From Paraburkholderia lycopersici (GTDB lineage Bacteria; Pseudomonadota; Gammaproteobacteria; Burkholderiales; Burkholderiaceae), in assembly GCF_900096975.1 (NCBI RefSeq), contig NZ_FMYQ01000033.1, positions 1-64,000 on the forward strand: 64,000 nt of DNA, in the 5' to 3' direction. Shown here one piece after another: positions 41,157-50,655 of the stretch (position 1 is the stretch's first letter; the number at the start of each line of letters is the position of its first letter). Both the position numbers and the translations under genes were made by a program. Under the pieces are notes generated by a model, which saw nothing but the letters and a program-made list of their open reading frames with translations, ran no database searches and was not told the DNA's origin.

Positions 41157-43148
41157 TCATGCATTGCCGGGTTCGCCGTCGCCCGCGGGCGTGTCGTCGG
41201 CCGCCTGCGCGCGGCCTGCGCGCTCGGCGAGACGTTCTTCGTAGCGCCCGCGCGCCTCGCGCACGGTCGCGCGCGTGGACACCTCGGGCACCGCGACTTC
41301 CCACCACCAGCCGCCTTCCGCAGTCGTGCGCGCCGGGTCGGTGTCGATACAGACGACGTAAGTGCGCGACGCGGCCCGCGCGCGTTGCAGCGCGGCTTCG
41401 AGTTCCGCGACGTTGGCCACGTGCTCGGCCTGCGCGCCCAGCGAGCGCGCATGCGAGGCGAAGTCGATGCGCGGCGCGCCGAGCGGTCCTTGCGCGCAGT
41501 CGTCGAAGAGGTTGTTGAACGGCGCGCCGCCGCAGGCCTGCTGCAAACGGTTGATGCAACCGTAGCCGCGATTGTCGAGCACCACGACGATGAGCTTCGC
41601 GCCCAGCATGACCGAGGTGGCGATCTCGCTGTTCATCATCAGATAGCTGCCGTCCCCCACCATCACGATCACTTCGCGGTCGGGCCGCGCGAGCTTTGCG
41701 CCGAGGCCGCCCGCGATCTCGTAGCCCATGCACGAGTAGCCGTACTCGACGTGATAGGCGCCCGGCCGGCCCGCGCGCCAGAGCTTGTGCAGCTCGGCAG
41801 GCAGCGTGCCGGCCGCGCACACGACGATATCTTCGGTATGCGAACGACTGGACGAGCGTTGCACGGCGCCGATCACGTCGGCGTCGTAGGGCAGGCAGTT
41901 GCGTTCCTGCGGCGCGTGGGTGAGGCGTTCCACACATTCGCGCCACTCGCCGGCGAGGCGCTGGGCGCGGGCGGTCCAGCTGGCGTCGGCGCGCCAGTCG
42001 ACCAGCTCGCCGTCGAGCATGGCGAGCGCTTCGCGCGCGTCGGCCTGCACCGCGAGGCCGTTGTACTTGAGCGCATCGAAGCCGTTGGCGTTCACGCCGA
42101 TCACGTGCGCGTCCGCAAAGAGCGAGTTCGAGCCGGTCGTGAAGTCCTGCAAACGCGTGCCCACGGCGAGCACGCAATCGGCGTCGCGCGCGAGTTCGTT
42201 GGCGGCGGGCGAGCCCGTCACGCCGATCGCGCCCACGTTCAGCGGATCGTCCCACGCGAGCGACCCTTTGCCGGCCTGCGTTTCGGCAACGGGAATGCCG
42301 CGCGCGGTGGCGAGCGTCTGCAGCGCCTGTGAGGCGCGCGAATAGAGCACGCCGCCGCCCGCCACGATGAGCGGGCGTTTCGCGCGATGCAATTGCGCGA
42401 GCGCCGCGTCGATCTCGGCCCGAACAGGCGCATTCGCGTGGAAAGTCACGAGGCGCGGCGTAAAGAAGCTCGCCGGATAGTCCCACGCCGTGGCTTGCAC
42501 GTCCTGCGGCAGCGCGAGCGTGACCGGCCCGCAGAGCGCCGCGTCGCAGAGCACGCGCAGCGCGCGCGGCAACGCGCTCAGCAGTTGCGCGGGATGCGCG
42601 ATGCGGTCGAAATAGCGCGACACCGGCTTGAGCGCGTCGTTGGCGGAAACGCCGCCGTCTTGCAGGTCTTCGATCTGCTGAAGCACGGGGTCGGGTTCGC
42701 GCGAGACGAAGACGTCGCCAGGCAGCAGCAGCACGGGCAAGCGGTTCACGTGCGCAAGCGCGGCCGCCGTGACGAGATTCGTCGCGCCTGGGCCGATGGA
42801 GGTCGTCACGGCCATCATGCGGCGGCGAAAGTGCGCCTTTGCGTAAGCGATCGCGCTGTGCGCCATGGCCTGCTCGTTGTGCGCGCGCAGCGTCGGCAGT
42901 TCGTGGCGATACTGATAGAGCGCCTCGCCGATGCCGGCCACGTTGCCGTGGCCGAAGATCGCGAACACGCCGCCGAAGAGCGGCTCGGTGCGGCCCGAGC
43001 CGTCTTCGCTCGCCACGCGCTGCGCGGACAGATAGCGTACGAGCGCCTGTGCCGCCGTGAGGCGGACCGTGTTCGCGCGTGCGCCGGCCGCCCCGTTTTG
43101 CGGACTTTCCTGCGCGGCATGATCGCGAGGAGCGATGCGTTGGTTCAT
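41157..43148 (-). CDS. iolD: 3D-(3,5/4)-trihydroxycyclohexane-1,2-dione hydrolase
   Basis: A 663-residue thiamine-diphosphate enzyme that opens the cyclohexane ring. It shows TVRLTAAQALVRYLSAQRV, FGGVFAIFGHGNVAGIGEAL, the ThDP glutamate region, HFRRRMMAVTTSIGPGATNLV, a central nucleotide-like domain, and the GDG...N motif in MVGDGSYLMMNSEIATS. Length is slightly above the usual 640 because of an N-terminal leader. Its start overlaps the iolC stop by 4 bp. Confidence 0.95.
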   Translation of the reverse strand: MNQRIAPRDHAAQESPQNGAAGARANTVRLTAAQALVRYLSAQRVASEDGSGRTEPLFGGVFAIFGHGNVAGIGEALYQYRHELPTLRAHNEQAMAHSAIAYAKAHFRRRMMAVTTSIGPGATNLVTAAALAHVNRLPVLLLPGDVFVSREPDPVLQQIEDLQDGGVSANDALKPVSRYFDRIAHPAQLLSALPRALRVLCDAALCGPVTLALPQDVQATAWDYPASFFTPRLVTFHANAPVRAEIDAALAQLHRAKRPLIVAGGGVLYSRASQALQTLATARGIPVAETQAGKGSLAWDDPLNVGAIGVTGSPAANELARDADCVLAVGTRLQDFTTGSNSLFADAHVIGVNANGFDALKYNGLAVQADAREALAMLDGELVDWRADASWTARAQRLAGEWRECVERLTHAPQERNCLPYDADVIGAVQRSSSRSHTEDIVVCAAGTLPAELHKLWRAGRPGAYHVEYGYSCMGYEIAGGLGAKLARPDREVIVMVGDGSYLMMNSEIATSVMLGAKLIVVVLDNRGYGCINRLQQACGGAPFNNLFDDCAQGPLGAPRIDFASHARSLGAQAEHVANVAELEAALQRARAASRTYVVCIDTDPARTTAEGGWWWEVAVPEVSTRATVREARGRYEERLAERAGRAQAADDTPAGDGEPGNA

Positions 43149-45145
43149 GCGGCTTTCTCCTCATGCTTGTCGTGCGCGCCGCCCGCTTCGGCGCGTGCGG
43201 CGCGCCAGGCGTGGATCAGCGTTTCGAATGCGCGGCGCGTGCGGGCGATCACCTCGTCGTCGCCGATCTCGCCGGCGAGCCAGGCATGGCTCGGCTCATG
43301 GAAGATCGAGCGGCCCACGGTGAAGCCGCGGCAGGTGCGCGATGCGGCCGCCGCGCGGAACCCTTCCGCGAGCTGGTCGATGGGCGCGGAGAGCCCGAGC
43401 AGCACGACGCCGCGGCAATACGGATCGCGTTCGGCGAGCAGTGCGTCGATATCGCGCCACTGGGCGGCGTCCATCGGTTCGAGCTTCCACCATTCCGGGT
43501 AGATGCCGATGTTGTAGAGCCGCTTGAGCGCGCGATAGACCGTATCGGGCGCGTTCGGCGCGCCGTTGCGCTTCGGTGCAATCACTTCGAGCAGCAGTTC
43601 GTGGCCGCTCGTCTGCGTCGCATCGTAAAGCGCGCGCAATTGCGCTTCCTGTTCGAGGCGCTGTTCGACGGGCTCGTCGGGATGGAACTGGACGAGGCAC
43701 TTCACCGTCTGCTCGATGGGCCAGGCGGCGAGCGTCGTACCGATCGAGCGGCCCTGGTCGAAGACGAGCGGCACGGAGCCCGGCAGCTCGACCGGACGGC
43801 CGATCCACCAGCCGCGGCCGCTTGCGGCGTTGAGCGCGTCCTGACCGTAGCGGCCATCGATCAGGACCCCGACGCGTCCCTGCAGGCCGAGCGTGCGCTC
43901 GGTCTGCGCGACCGCTTCGACGAAGAGATGCTTCAGGTACGGGATGCGCGTTTCCTCGGCGCCCGTCTGCTGCGCGAGATCGAAGAACTGGTTGCGATGA
44001 TCGAACGCGAAGCCCAGCACTTCGTCGCGCGGCGTGCGTGCGGGCGTCACGCGATGCAGGCGCGCGAGCGTCGCGTCGCGATCGGGCCGGCGCATGCGCA
44101 CGGGGTCGGCGGCGGCTTCGCGCAGGAAATAGTCGAGTTCGACGGGCGTCGGCATGGCGGGTGCGCAGCCATGGCGCGAGACGACCAGCGCGCCGCACGC
44201 GTTGGCCGCGCGAGCGCAGTCCTCGAGCGACGCATCGCGCAGCCAGCCCGAGAGGAAGCCCGAGGCGAACGCGTCGCCTGCGCCGAGCACGTTGAGCACC
44301 TCGACCTCGACGCCGCGCTGCAACGGCAGATCGTCGAGCGAGGCGGGCACCGTACCTTCCACGATCTGGCAGCCGAGCGGCCCGCGCTTGACGAGCAGCG
44401 TCGCGTCCGTTACTTCGCGCACGCGCTTGAGCGCGTCGACCAGTGTTTGCTTGCCGCCGGCAATGCGGAACTCCTCCTCGGTGCCGATCACGAGGTCGAA
44501 TAGCGGCAGGATGCGCTGCAAATGCGCGCTCACGCCTTCGCTCGCGACGAAGCGCGTCTCGCCGTCGGCCTTGCCCGCGAGACCCCACAGCACCGGCCGA
44601 TAGTCGATGTCGAGCACGGTACGCACGTCGTTGCGGCGCGCGTGGTCGAGCGCCGCGAGGCTCGTGCGGTTCACCTGCCCGGTCGAGAAGTGCGTGCCCG
44701 TGACGAGGAGCGCCTTCGAGGAAGCGATGAAGGCTTCGTCGAAGTCGCTCGCATCGACGGCCATGTCGGCGCAATTCTCGCGGTAGAAGATGAGCGGGAA
44801 TGTGTCGCGGTCCTTGAGACCCAGCAGCACGAGCGCCGTGAGGCGTTCCGGGTCCACGCGCACATGGCTCGTGTCGCAGCCTTCCTTCGCGAGCGTTTCG
44901 ACGAGAAAGCGCCCCATGTGGTCGTCGCCGACGCGCGTGAGCATCGCCGACTTCAGGCCGAGCCGCGCGCAGCCGAATGCGATGTTCGCCGACGAGCCGC
45001 CCAGGTACTTGGCGAACGTGGAGACGTCTTCGAGCCGCGCGCCCACCTGCTGCGCGTAAAGGTCGACGCCGAGGCGGCCGAGGCAGACGATGTCGCGGGT
45101 GCGCCCGGGGGCGAAGCGACCTGGAGTTGAACGGTTGAGAGCCAT
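43145..45145 (-). CDS. iolC: 5-dehydro-2-deoxygluconokinase fused to a DUF2090 domain
   Basis: A 666-residue fusion. Residues about 18-340 are a PfkB/ribokinase fold (DIVCLGRLGVDLYAQQVGAR, YLGGSSANIAFGCARLG, catalytic VLGAGDAFASGFLSGWL) that phosphorylates 2-deoxy-5-keto-gluconate. Residues about 350-650 are DUF2090, an aldolase-like TIM barrel (LGFAFDHRNQFFDL, IPYLKHLFVEA, GVLIDGRYGQDAL, GIYPEWWKLEPM, GFTVGRSIF). The fusion is common in proteobacteria, and the second part may perform the next, IolJ-like aldol cleavage (inference). The start at MALNRS follows the ABC ATPase gene by 35 bp. Confidence 0.94.
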   Translation of the reverse strand: MALNRSTPGRFAPGRTRDIVCLGRLGVDLYAQQVGARLEDVSTFAKYLGGSSANIAFGCARLGLKSAMLTRVGDDHMGRFLVETLAKEGCDTSHVRVDPERLTALVLLGLKDRDTFPLIFYRENCADMAVDASDFDEAFIASSKALLVTGTHFSTGQVNRTSLAALDHARRNDVRTVLDIDYRPVLWGLAGKADGETRFVASEGVSAHLQRILPLFDLVIGTEEEFRIAGGKQTLVDALKRVREVTDATLLVKRGPLGCQIVEGTVPASLDDLPLQRGVEVEVLNVLGAGDAFASGFLSGWLRDASLEDCARAANACGALVVSRHGCAPAMPTPVELDYFLREAAADPVRMRRPDRDATLARLHRVTPARTPRDEVLGFAFDHRNQFFDLAQQTGAEETRIPYLKHLFVEAVAQTERTLGLQGRVGVLIDGRYGQDALNAASGRGWWIGRPVELPGSVPLVFDQGRSIGTTLAAWPIEQTVKCLVQFHPDEPVEQRLEQEAQLRALYDATQTSGHELLLEVIAPKRNGAPNAPDTVYRALKRLYNIGIYPEWWKLEPMDAAQWRDIDALLAERDPYCRGVVLLGLSAPIDQLAEGFRAAAASRTCRGFTVGRSIFHEPSHAWLAGEIGDDEVIARTRRAFETLIHAWRAARAEAGGAHDKHEEKAA

Positions 45146-45180
45146 GTGTATTCCCGTTGGGTTCTGTGCCGTGCGCGCGC

Positions 45181-45990
45181 TCAGATGGCGGCGCCGTCGA
45201 GCTCGGCGATCATCTTCTGCATTTCCGCGCCACCCGCCATCATGTCGAGCACTTCGTTCTTGCTGATGGTGTCCTTCGTGTAGGTGCCGAGCGAGCGGCC
45301 GCGGTTGAGCAGCGTGAACGAGTCGCCGATAGGGTAGGCGTGGTGCACGTTGTGGGTGATGAAGATCACGGAAATACCCTTGGCGCGCGCCGCGTGAATC
45401 AGCTTGAGCACGTTGAAGCTCTGCTTCACGCCCAGCGCGGCGGTGGGCTCGTCGAGAATCAGCACGCGCGCGCCGAAGTGAATGGCGCGCGCGATCGCGA
45501 GACACTGGCGCTCGCCGCCCGACATCGTGCCGATGGCCTGATGCGGGTCGCGCACGTTGATGCCCATTTCGGCGAGGCGTTCCTTCGCGATCGTTGCGCT
45601 CGCATCGAGATCCATCACGTTGACGAAGCCGAACAGCTTCTTCTGCGGCTCGCGGCCCATGAAGAAGTTGCGCGCGACCGAAAGCAGCGGCACGAGCGCG
45701 AGATCCTGGTACACGGTCGCGATGCCGAGATCGAGCGCGTCCTTTGGCGAATCGAACCGCACGGGCTTGCCGTCCACGAAATACTGACCCGAGGTGGGCT
45801 GGTGCACGCCGGCGAGCGTCTTGATGAGCGTGGACTTGCCCGCGCCGTTGTCGCCGAGCAGGCAGTGCACTTCGCCGCGCTTCAGGCGCAGCGTCACGCC
45901 GTTCAGCGCGATGACCTTGCCGAAGTACTTGCTGACGTTTTCGAGCGCGAGAATCGTGTCGCCGCTCGCGGTGTCGAGGGTATCGGACAT
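45181..45990 (-). CDS. Sugar (inositol) ABC transporter ATP-binding protein
   Basis: A 269-residue ATPase with a single nucleotide-binding domain: Walker A GDNGAGKST, signature MSGGERQ, Walker B ARVLILDEPTAAL and switch histidine in VIFITHNVHHA. Most carbohydrate-uptake-2 transporters have a double-length ATPase of about 500 residues; this one is the short FrcA-like type and would act as a homodimer. Encoded between the permease and iolC, so inositol is the likely substrate. Confidence 0.93.
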   Translation of the reverse strand: MSDTLDTASGDTILALENVSKYFGKVIALNGVTLRLKRGEVHCLLGDNGAGKSTLIKTLAGVHQPTSGQYFVDGKPVRFDSPKDALDLGIATVYQDLALVPLLSVARNFFMGREPQKKLFGFVNVMDLDASATIAKERLAEMGINVRDPHQAIGTMSGGERQCLAIARAIHFGARVLILDEPTAALGVKQSFNVLKLIHAARAKGISVIFITHNVHHAYPIGDSFTLLNRGRSLGTYTKDTISKNEVLDMMAGGAEMQKMIAELDGAAI

Positions 45991-46006
45991 GTTGAGAGCC
46001 TCCGGC

Positions 46007-47170
46007 TTACGATTGTGCGACGCGGCGGCGCACATAGTGATTGAACAGCACGGCAATGAGCAGCATCACGCCGAGGAACACGCGGAACCAGTCCGAATCG
46101 ATGTTCGTATAGGTGATGCCGATCTGCACGACGCCGAAGATGAGCGCGCCGAACGCGGCCCCTATCACCGAGCCGTAGCCGCCCGTGAGCAGCGTGCCGC
46201 CGATCACCGCGGCGATGATCGCTTCGAACTCCTTCTGAAGGCCGCGGTCGGCGGCGGCCGAGCCGATGTCGCACACCTGGAGCACGGCAAAAAGGCACGA
46301 ACAGAACGCAGTGAGCATGAAGAGCGAGATCTTCACGCGCTTCACGGGCACGCCGACGTTCTTCGCGGCGTTGGCGTCGCCGCCCACGGCGAGAATCCAG
46401 TTGCCGTAGCGCGTTTTGGCGAGCACGAACGCGCCGATCGCGACGAGCGCGAACCACCAGAGAATCACCTTCGGCACGCCGGGTACGAGCGGCTGGCCGT
46501 TGTCGAGCATCTTGCCGATGCCGACATGCGCGAGCGCGACGAAGAGACCCTTGAACGCGGTGCCGTGAAAGAGCAGGTTGGTCACGTAATCGGCCTTGGC
46601 CACGTCGCCCACGCCCGAGACGATCGTGCGGTCGGCGAACATGATCGAGAGCGCGAGCGTGAGGCCGCGCAGGATGAACAGGAATGCGAGCGTGACGATG
46701 AACGAGGGCAGACGCGTGCGCATCACGAGGTAGCCGTTGAGCGCGCCGAGCGCGATGCAACCGGCGAACGCAAAGAGAATGGACAGCGCGATGGGCCAGT
46801 GGAAGTACATGGTCGGGATCGCGACCATCATGCCGGCGAAGCCGATCATCGAGCCGATGGAAAGATCGAACTCGCCGGCGATCATCAGCAGGCACGCGCC
46901 GACGCTCAGGATGCCCAGGTAGGCGGCGACCTGGGACCAGTTCATCACGCCGTCGAGATCGAACATGCCCGAGCTGCCCGCGCCGATCGCGAAGACGGCG
47001 AAGACGAGGACGGCGCCGGAAATCGCGGCGAATTCGGGGCGGCCGAGCAGGTGGCCGAACCACGATTCGCGGCGCACGCGTTCATCGCCTGCGCCAGGTT
47101 GCGGCGTGGCGGCGTCCTGGGCGCCGCTATCCTGCGCGTGCGAGGGGAAGTGTTTGCCGGCTACACCCAT
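46007..47170 (-). CDS. Sugar (inositol) ABC transporter permease
   Basis: A 387-residue membrane permease of the branched-chain/ribose type with about ten helices. The marker region is ACLLMIAGEFDLSIGSMIGF; GNWILAVGGDANAAKNVGVP and a late FEAIIAAVIGGTLLTGGYGS also fit. A long hydrophilic N terminus (about 45 residues) precedes helix 1. The start at MGVAG has AAAGGAG upstream. It lies 16 bp from the ATPase gene. Confidence 0.93.
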   Translation of the reverse strand: MGVAGKHFPSHAQDSGAQDAATPQPGAGDERVRRESWFGHLLGRPEFAAISGAVLVFAVFAIGAGSSGMFDLDGVMNWSQVAAYLGILSVGACLLMIAGEFDLSIGSMIGFAGMMVAIPTMYFHWPIALSILFAFAGCIALGALNGYLVMRTRLPSFIVTLAFLFILRGLTLALSIMFADRTIVSGVGDVAKADYVTNLLFHGTAFKGLFVALAHVGIGKMLDNGQPLVPGVPKVILWWFALVAIGAFVLAKTRYGNWILAVGGDANAAKNVGVPVKRVKISLFMLTAFCSCLFAVLQVCDIGSAAADRGLQKEFEAIIAAVIGGTLLTGGYGSVIGAAFGALIFGVVQIGITYTNIDSDWFRVFLGVMLLIAVLFNHYVRRRVAQS

Positions 47171-47366
47171 GATGTCTCCTTTGTCGACCGGAGCGGGCGC
47201 CCGCGCGCGTGCTCCGGTCCCATGCAATGGCAAGCCCGAGCGCGGTCCCCGCAAGCAACTGCCATGCGGTAAAGGCAACCCGGCGATTGGTGCGCGGCGA
47301 GGCTGGCGAGAGGCGATGGGCATCGGAAGATGCTGGCCGTCGCCGCGCGTGGCTGACGAAAAAAAC

Positions 47367-48428
47367 CTAGCGATACTGACCAGCGTACTTCACGACCTTG
47401 TCGAGATTCTCCTTCGTGATGAAGCCCGGGCCCGAGCGGATATTGCGCGGACCGTACGAAGGCTGCAGACCATAGGTTTCGAGGCGCTGCTTGAACTTCG
47501 GATTCGCTTCGAGGATCTGGCGGATCTTCTGCGGGTCGGTCGTGTGCTCCTTCTTCACGATCGCGAGCACGGCCACCGGGATATAGCCCTGCAGATACGG
47601 CTGCTGGTCGATGGCGAACTGGATCGTGCCTTCGCGGATCGCTTTCGCGATGTCGTCCGAGAAGTCGAACGTGCAGAAGTAGATCTTGCCCGCGAGGCCC
47701 ATCTGCTGAACCGCCTTGAGCGTGGCCGCGGCAGGCACCGGGCCGAGCGTGAGGATCGCGCCCGTATTCGGATGATTGCGCAGATACGCGCTGACCTTCG
47801 ACTGGATTTCGGTCGGGTCCTGGCCGGAGTCGATCGTCGAGGACTTGTAGTCGACGCCGAGCGCATCGGCAAAGCCGCGGCAGCGTTCGAACGAGACGGC
47901 ATTGGTGGCGAAGTGGTTCACGCACAGGAACGACTTCACGCCCGCTGCTTTGGCCTTTTCGCCGGCGGCGTGGCCCGCCACATATTCGGGCTGGCCCACG
48001 TGCATGATCGCGCCGAGCTTCGCGCTTTGCTCCTCGGTGCCCGAATTGATCGTCACGAGCGGGATCTTCTTTTCGGTGACTTTGCCGATGGAGCTCTTGA
48101 GCACGTCGTAGTCGGCGATGGTGACGATCACGCCGTCGTAGTTGCGCGCGGCGGCCTGCTCGATGAGACGGGACATGTCGGCGATGTCGCCGTTGGGCGG
48201 ATTGCGATAGTCGGTCTCGACGTTCCAGTCTTCGTCGGCCTGCTTGATGGCGTTCTTGATCGTGTTCCACCACGAGTCGGAATCGGGCGCATGGCTGATG
48301 AGCACGAAATGCGCGTCCGCGGCTTGCGCCGTTTGCGCGCCCAGCATGCCCGCGCCGCTCAGTCCCGCTGCCAGCGTGAGCGCCGCGGCCAACCTTCGGA
48401 GCATGGTCTTGCCCTTGCGTTGTGTCAT
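47367..48428 (-). CDS. Sugar (inositol) ABC transporter substrate-binding protein
   Basis: A 353-residue periplasmic binding protein with a Sec signal (LRRLAAALTLAAGLSGAGML, cleavage near AQAADA). It has the RbsB-like fold: HFVLISHAPDSDSWWNTIKNA, AARNYDGVIVTIADYDVLKS, GQPEYVAGHAAGEKAKAAG, GAILTLGPVPAAATLKAVQQ, TIQFAIDQQPYLQGYIPV. First gene of the transport and catabolic operon, divergent from the RpiR regulator. Inositol specificity is inferred from the operon. Confidence 0.93.
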   Translation of the reverse strand: MTQRKGKTMLRRLAAALTLAAGLSGAGMLGAQTAQAADAHFVLISHAPDSDSWWNTIKNAIKQADEDWNVETDYRNPPNGDIADMSRLIEQAAARNYDGVIVTIADYDVLKSSIGKVTEKKIPLVTINSGTEEQSAKLGAIMHVGQPEYVAGHAAGEKAKAAGVKSFLCVNHFATNAVSFERCRGFADALGVDYKSSTIDSGQDPTEIQSKVSAYLRNHPNTGAILTLGPVPAAATLKAVQQMGLAGKIYFCTFDFSDDIAKAIREGTIQFAIDQQPYLQGYIPVAVLAIVKKEHTTDPQKIRQILEANPKFKQRLETYGLQPSYGPRNIRSGPGFITKENLDKVVKYAGQYR

Positions 48429-48575
48429 TGTCTCCACCTTTCTCGGTCTGTCGTTCGTTCTTGGGGTGAGCGTCGCGGCCGCGTGCCGCTGTCATGCGTG
48501 CGCTTGCTGCTGCGCTCATGGACAAGATTAGGACATCGCCTCACGACTTGCAACGAAAATTTCATCGTAAATAAA

Positions 48576-48595
48576 AATGGAAAATCTGTTCCATT
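48576..48595. promoter_or_regulatory. IolR-like operator
   Basis: AATGGAA (48576-48582) and TTCCATT (48589-48595) are perfect 7-bp arms around six bases. The pattern TGGAA-N6-TTCCA fits sites I associate with RpiR-type inositol regulators. It covers the -35 region of the downstream promoter and lies in the divergent interval. Confidence 0.6.
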
Positions 48596-48617
48596 CGTGC
48601 GGGGTGCTGCCTATAAT
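48589..48617 (+). promoter_or_regulatory. Promoter of the rpiR-iolG arm
   Basis: A consensus -10 TATAAT (48612-48617) lies 17 bp after TTCCAT (48589-48594), which overlaps the operator. This predicts autorepression. Confidence 0.55.
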
Positions 48618-48694
48618 CGGCTCCGTCGACATGCCGTGGAATGCAAGCCGGGCAAGGCTTTGCGGCAGTGCGGCAACCAGCAAGGAAAACGATC

Positions 48695-49585
48695 ATGGCG
48701 GATGACACAACCGACGCCGTAGCGGGCGTAGACGAATTGATGCAGCGCATCGCGCAGGACTACGAGGCGTTGCCGCGTCAGCTCAAAAGCATTGCGACTT
48801 ACATCGAGCAGAACCGCGCGAGCGTGATGATGGACCGCACGAGCGACATTGCCGCGAGCTGCGGCGTCCATCCCTCGGCGGTGGTGCGTTTTGCGCAGCG
48901 CTTCGGCTTCTCGGGGTTTTCCGATCTGCAAGCGGTGTTTCGCCAGGCCTATGCCGGGCAGGGCGCCTCGGCCACGAGCTATCAGCAGCGCATTCGTCAA
49001 CTGATCGACGCGAAGGAGGGCGAGGCGAACGCCGACATGGGCGGCGCCGTGGCGCGCGAGTTCATCGGCGCGTGCCGCGGCGGCCTCGACGAGCTCGAAG
49101 CGGGGCTCGACGGCGCGCAGTTCGACGAAGCCGTGAAGATGCTCGAACAGGCCGACAACATCTACGTGATCGGCGTGCGCCGCTCGTTTCCGGTGGCGAG
49201 CTACATCGTCTACGCCCTGCAGCACACGCGCAAGCGCGTGCATCTCGTCTCGGGCCTCGGCGGCATGTATCACGAACAGATCCGCAGCGTGAAGAAGGGC
49301 GACGTCGTGATCGCCATCAGCTTCGCACCCTATGGCAAGGAAACGCAGTACTGCCTGCGCGCGGCGCAGCAACATCACGCCAAAACGCTCGTCATCACCG
49401 ACAGCCAGCTTTCGCCGCTCGCGCGCCACGCGAACGCGCAACTCTACGTGAAAGAGGGGAGCGCGTTCGCGTTCCGCTCGCTCACGAGCACCTTTTGCCT
49501 GTGCCAGGCGCTCTTCATCGCGCTCGCGTACCGGCTCGAACTCAACGTTGAAGAATCGACCGACACCGGAGGATACGATGACTGA
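48695..49585 (+). CDS. MurR/RpiR-family regulator, likely inositol repressor
   Basis: A 296-residue regulator: N-terminal helix-turn-helix (LMQRIAQDYEALPRQLKSIA, DIAASCGVHPSAVVRFAQRF GFSGFSDLQ split) and a C-terminal SIS sugar-phosphate-binding domain (IYVIGVRRSFPVASYIVYAL, GDVVIAISFAPYGKETQYCL). SIS regulators sense phosphorylated sugars, so an inositol pathway phosphate is the likely inducer. The start at MADDTT has AAGGA 9 nt upstream. Its end overlaps iolG by 8 bp. It is placed between the two arms it is expected to control. Confidence 0.92.
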   Translation: MADDTTDAVAGVDELMQRIAQDYEALPRQLKSIATYIEQNRASVMMDRTSDIAASCGVHPSAVVRFAQRFGFSGFSDLQAVFRQAYAGQGASATSYQQRIRQLIDAKEGEANADMGGAVAREFIGACRGGLDELEAGLDGAQFDEAVKMLEQADNIYVIGVRRSFPVASYIVYALQHTRKRVHLVSGLGGMYHEQIRSVKKGDVVIAISFAPYGKETQYCLRAAQQHHAKTLVITDSQLSPLARHANAQLYVKEGSAFAFRSLTSTFCLCQALFIALAYRLELNVEESTDTGGYDD

Positions 49586-50606
49586 TGGAGCAAGCGGAGC
49601 AAGCGCGGGCAGGACGCTGGACGTGGCGGTATTCGGCGCGGGGCGCATCGGCCGCATTCATGCGGCGAATCTCGCGCGCCAGCCGGGCGTGCGCCTCAAA
49701 TACGTGATCGACGTGAACCGCGAAGCGGCGGCCGCGCTCGCCGCGCAGCACGGCGCGCAGGTCGTCGAAGGGGACGCCGTGTTCGACGACGCTTCGATCG
49801 GCGCCACGGTGATCTGTTCGAGCACCGATACGCATTCCGAACTGATCTTGAAGTCGGCCGCGGCAGGCAAGCACATCTTCTGCGAGAAGCCCGTCGATCT
49901 CACGATCGCGCGCGCGCGCGCCTGCGCCGAGGCGGTCGAGCGCGCGGGCGTGGTGTGCATGATCGGCTTCCAGCGCCGTTACGATCCTACATTTGTCGCG
50001 CTCAAGACGCGTCTCGAAGCGGGCGAGATCGGCACGCCGGAAATGCTGATCGTGACGAGCCGCGATCCGGGCGCGCCGCCCGTGGAGTACATCAAGCGAT
50101 CGGGCGGCATCTTCAAGGACATGCTGATCCACGACTTCGACATCTTCCGCTGGATTCTCGGCGACGAAGCGCAGACCGTGCACGCCACGGGCAGTTGCCT
50201 TTCCGATCCGGCCATCGCCGACGCGGGCGACATCGATTCGACGGCGGTCACGATCCGCACGAAGCGTGGGCGCCTTTGCCAGATCAACACGGCGCGTCGT
50301 GCGGCCTATGGCTACGACCAGCGCTTCGAGGTGCTCGGCAGCGAGGGCATGCTGCAGGCCGGCAACATGAAACCGACCGAAGTGGTCGCGTGGTCGAAGA
50401 CTTCGGTGGCGCAGGACGTTCCCGAGGCGTTCTTTCTCGAACGCTACCGCGCCGCTTACGCGCGCGAAATGGCGCACTTTCACGAGGCGGTCACGCAGGG
50501 CGTGCCGTTGCGCACGACGGTCGCCGACGGCCTGAAGGCGCTCGAACTTGCCGAGGCCGCCGCGTTGTCGTGGCGCGAGGGACGTGCGGTGACGGTGGGC
50601 GGCTAG
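49578..50606 (+). CDS. iolG: Inositol 2-dehydrogenase
   Basis: A 342-residue Gfo/Idh/MocA dehydrogenase oxidising myo-inositol to scyllo-inosose with NAD. It has VAVFGAGRIGRIHAANLA (Rossmann GxGxxG), HIFCEKPVDLT (the EKP lysine), MIGFQRRYDPTF and GGIFKDMLIHDFDIFRWILG, with the catalytic D and H. GGAGG precedes the ATG. It overlaps the regulator gene, ensuring co-expression. Confidence 0.94.
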   Translation: MTDGASGASAGRTLDVAVFGAGRIGRIHAANLARQPGVRLKYVIDVNREAAAALAAQHGAQVVEGDAVFDDASIGATVICSSTDTHSELILKSAAAGKHIFCEKPVDLTIARARACAEAVERAGVVCMIGFQRRYDPTFVALKTRLEAGEIGTPEMLIVTSRDPGAPPVEYIKRSGGIFKDMLIHDFDIFRWILGDEAQTVHATGSCLSDPAIADAGDIDSTAVTIRTKRGRLCQINTARRAAYGYDQRFEVLGSEGMLQAGNMKPTEVVAWSKTSVAQDVPEAFFLERYRAAYAREMAHFHEAVTQGVPLRTTVADGLKALELAEAAALSWREGRAVTVGG

Positions 50607-50655
50607 GCGCGGCGTGAGCGCATCGGCTCAAACGGCGCAATCGAGGAGACGACGA

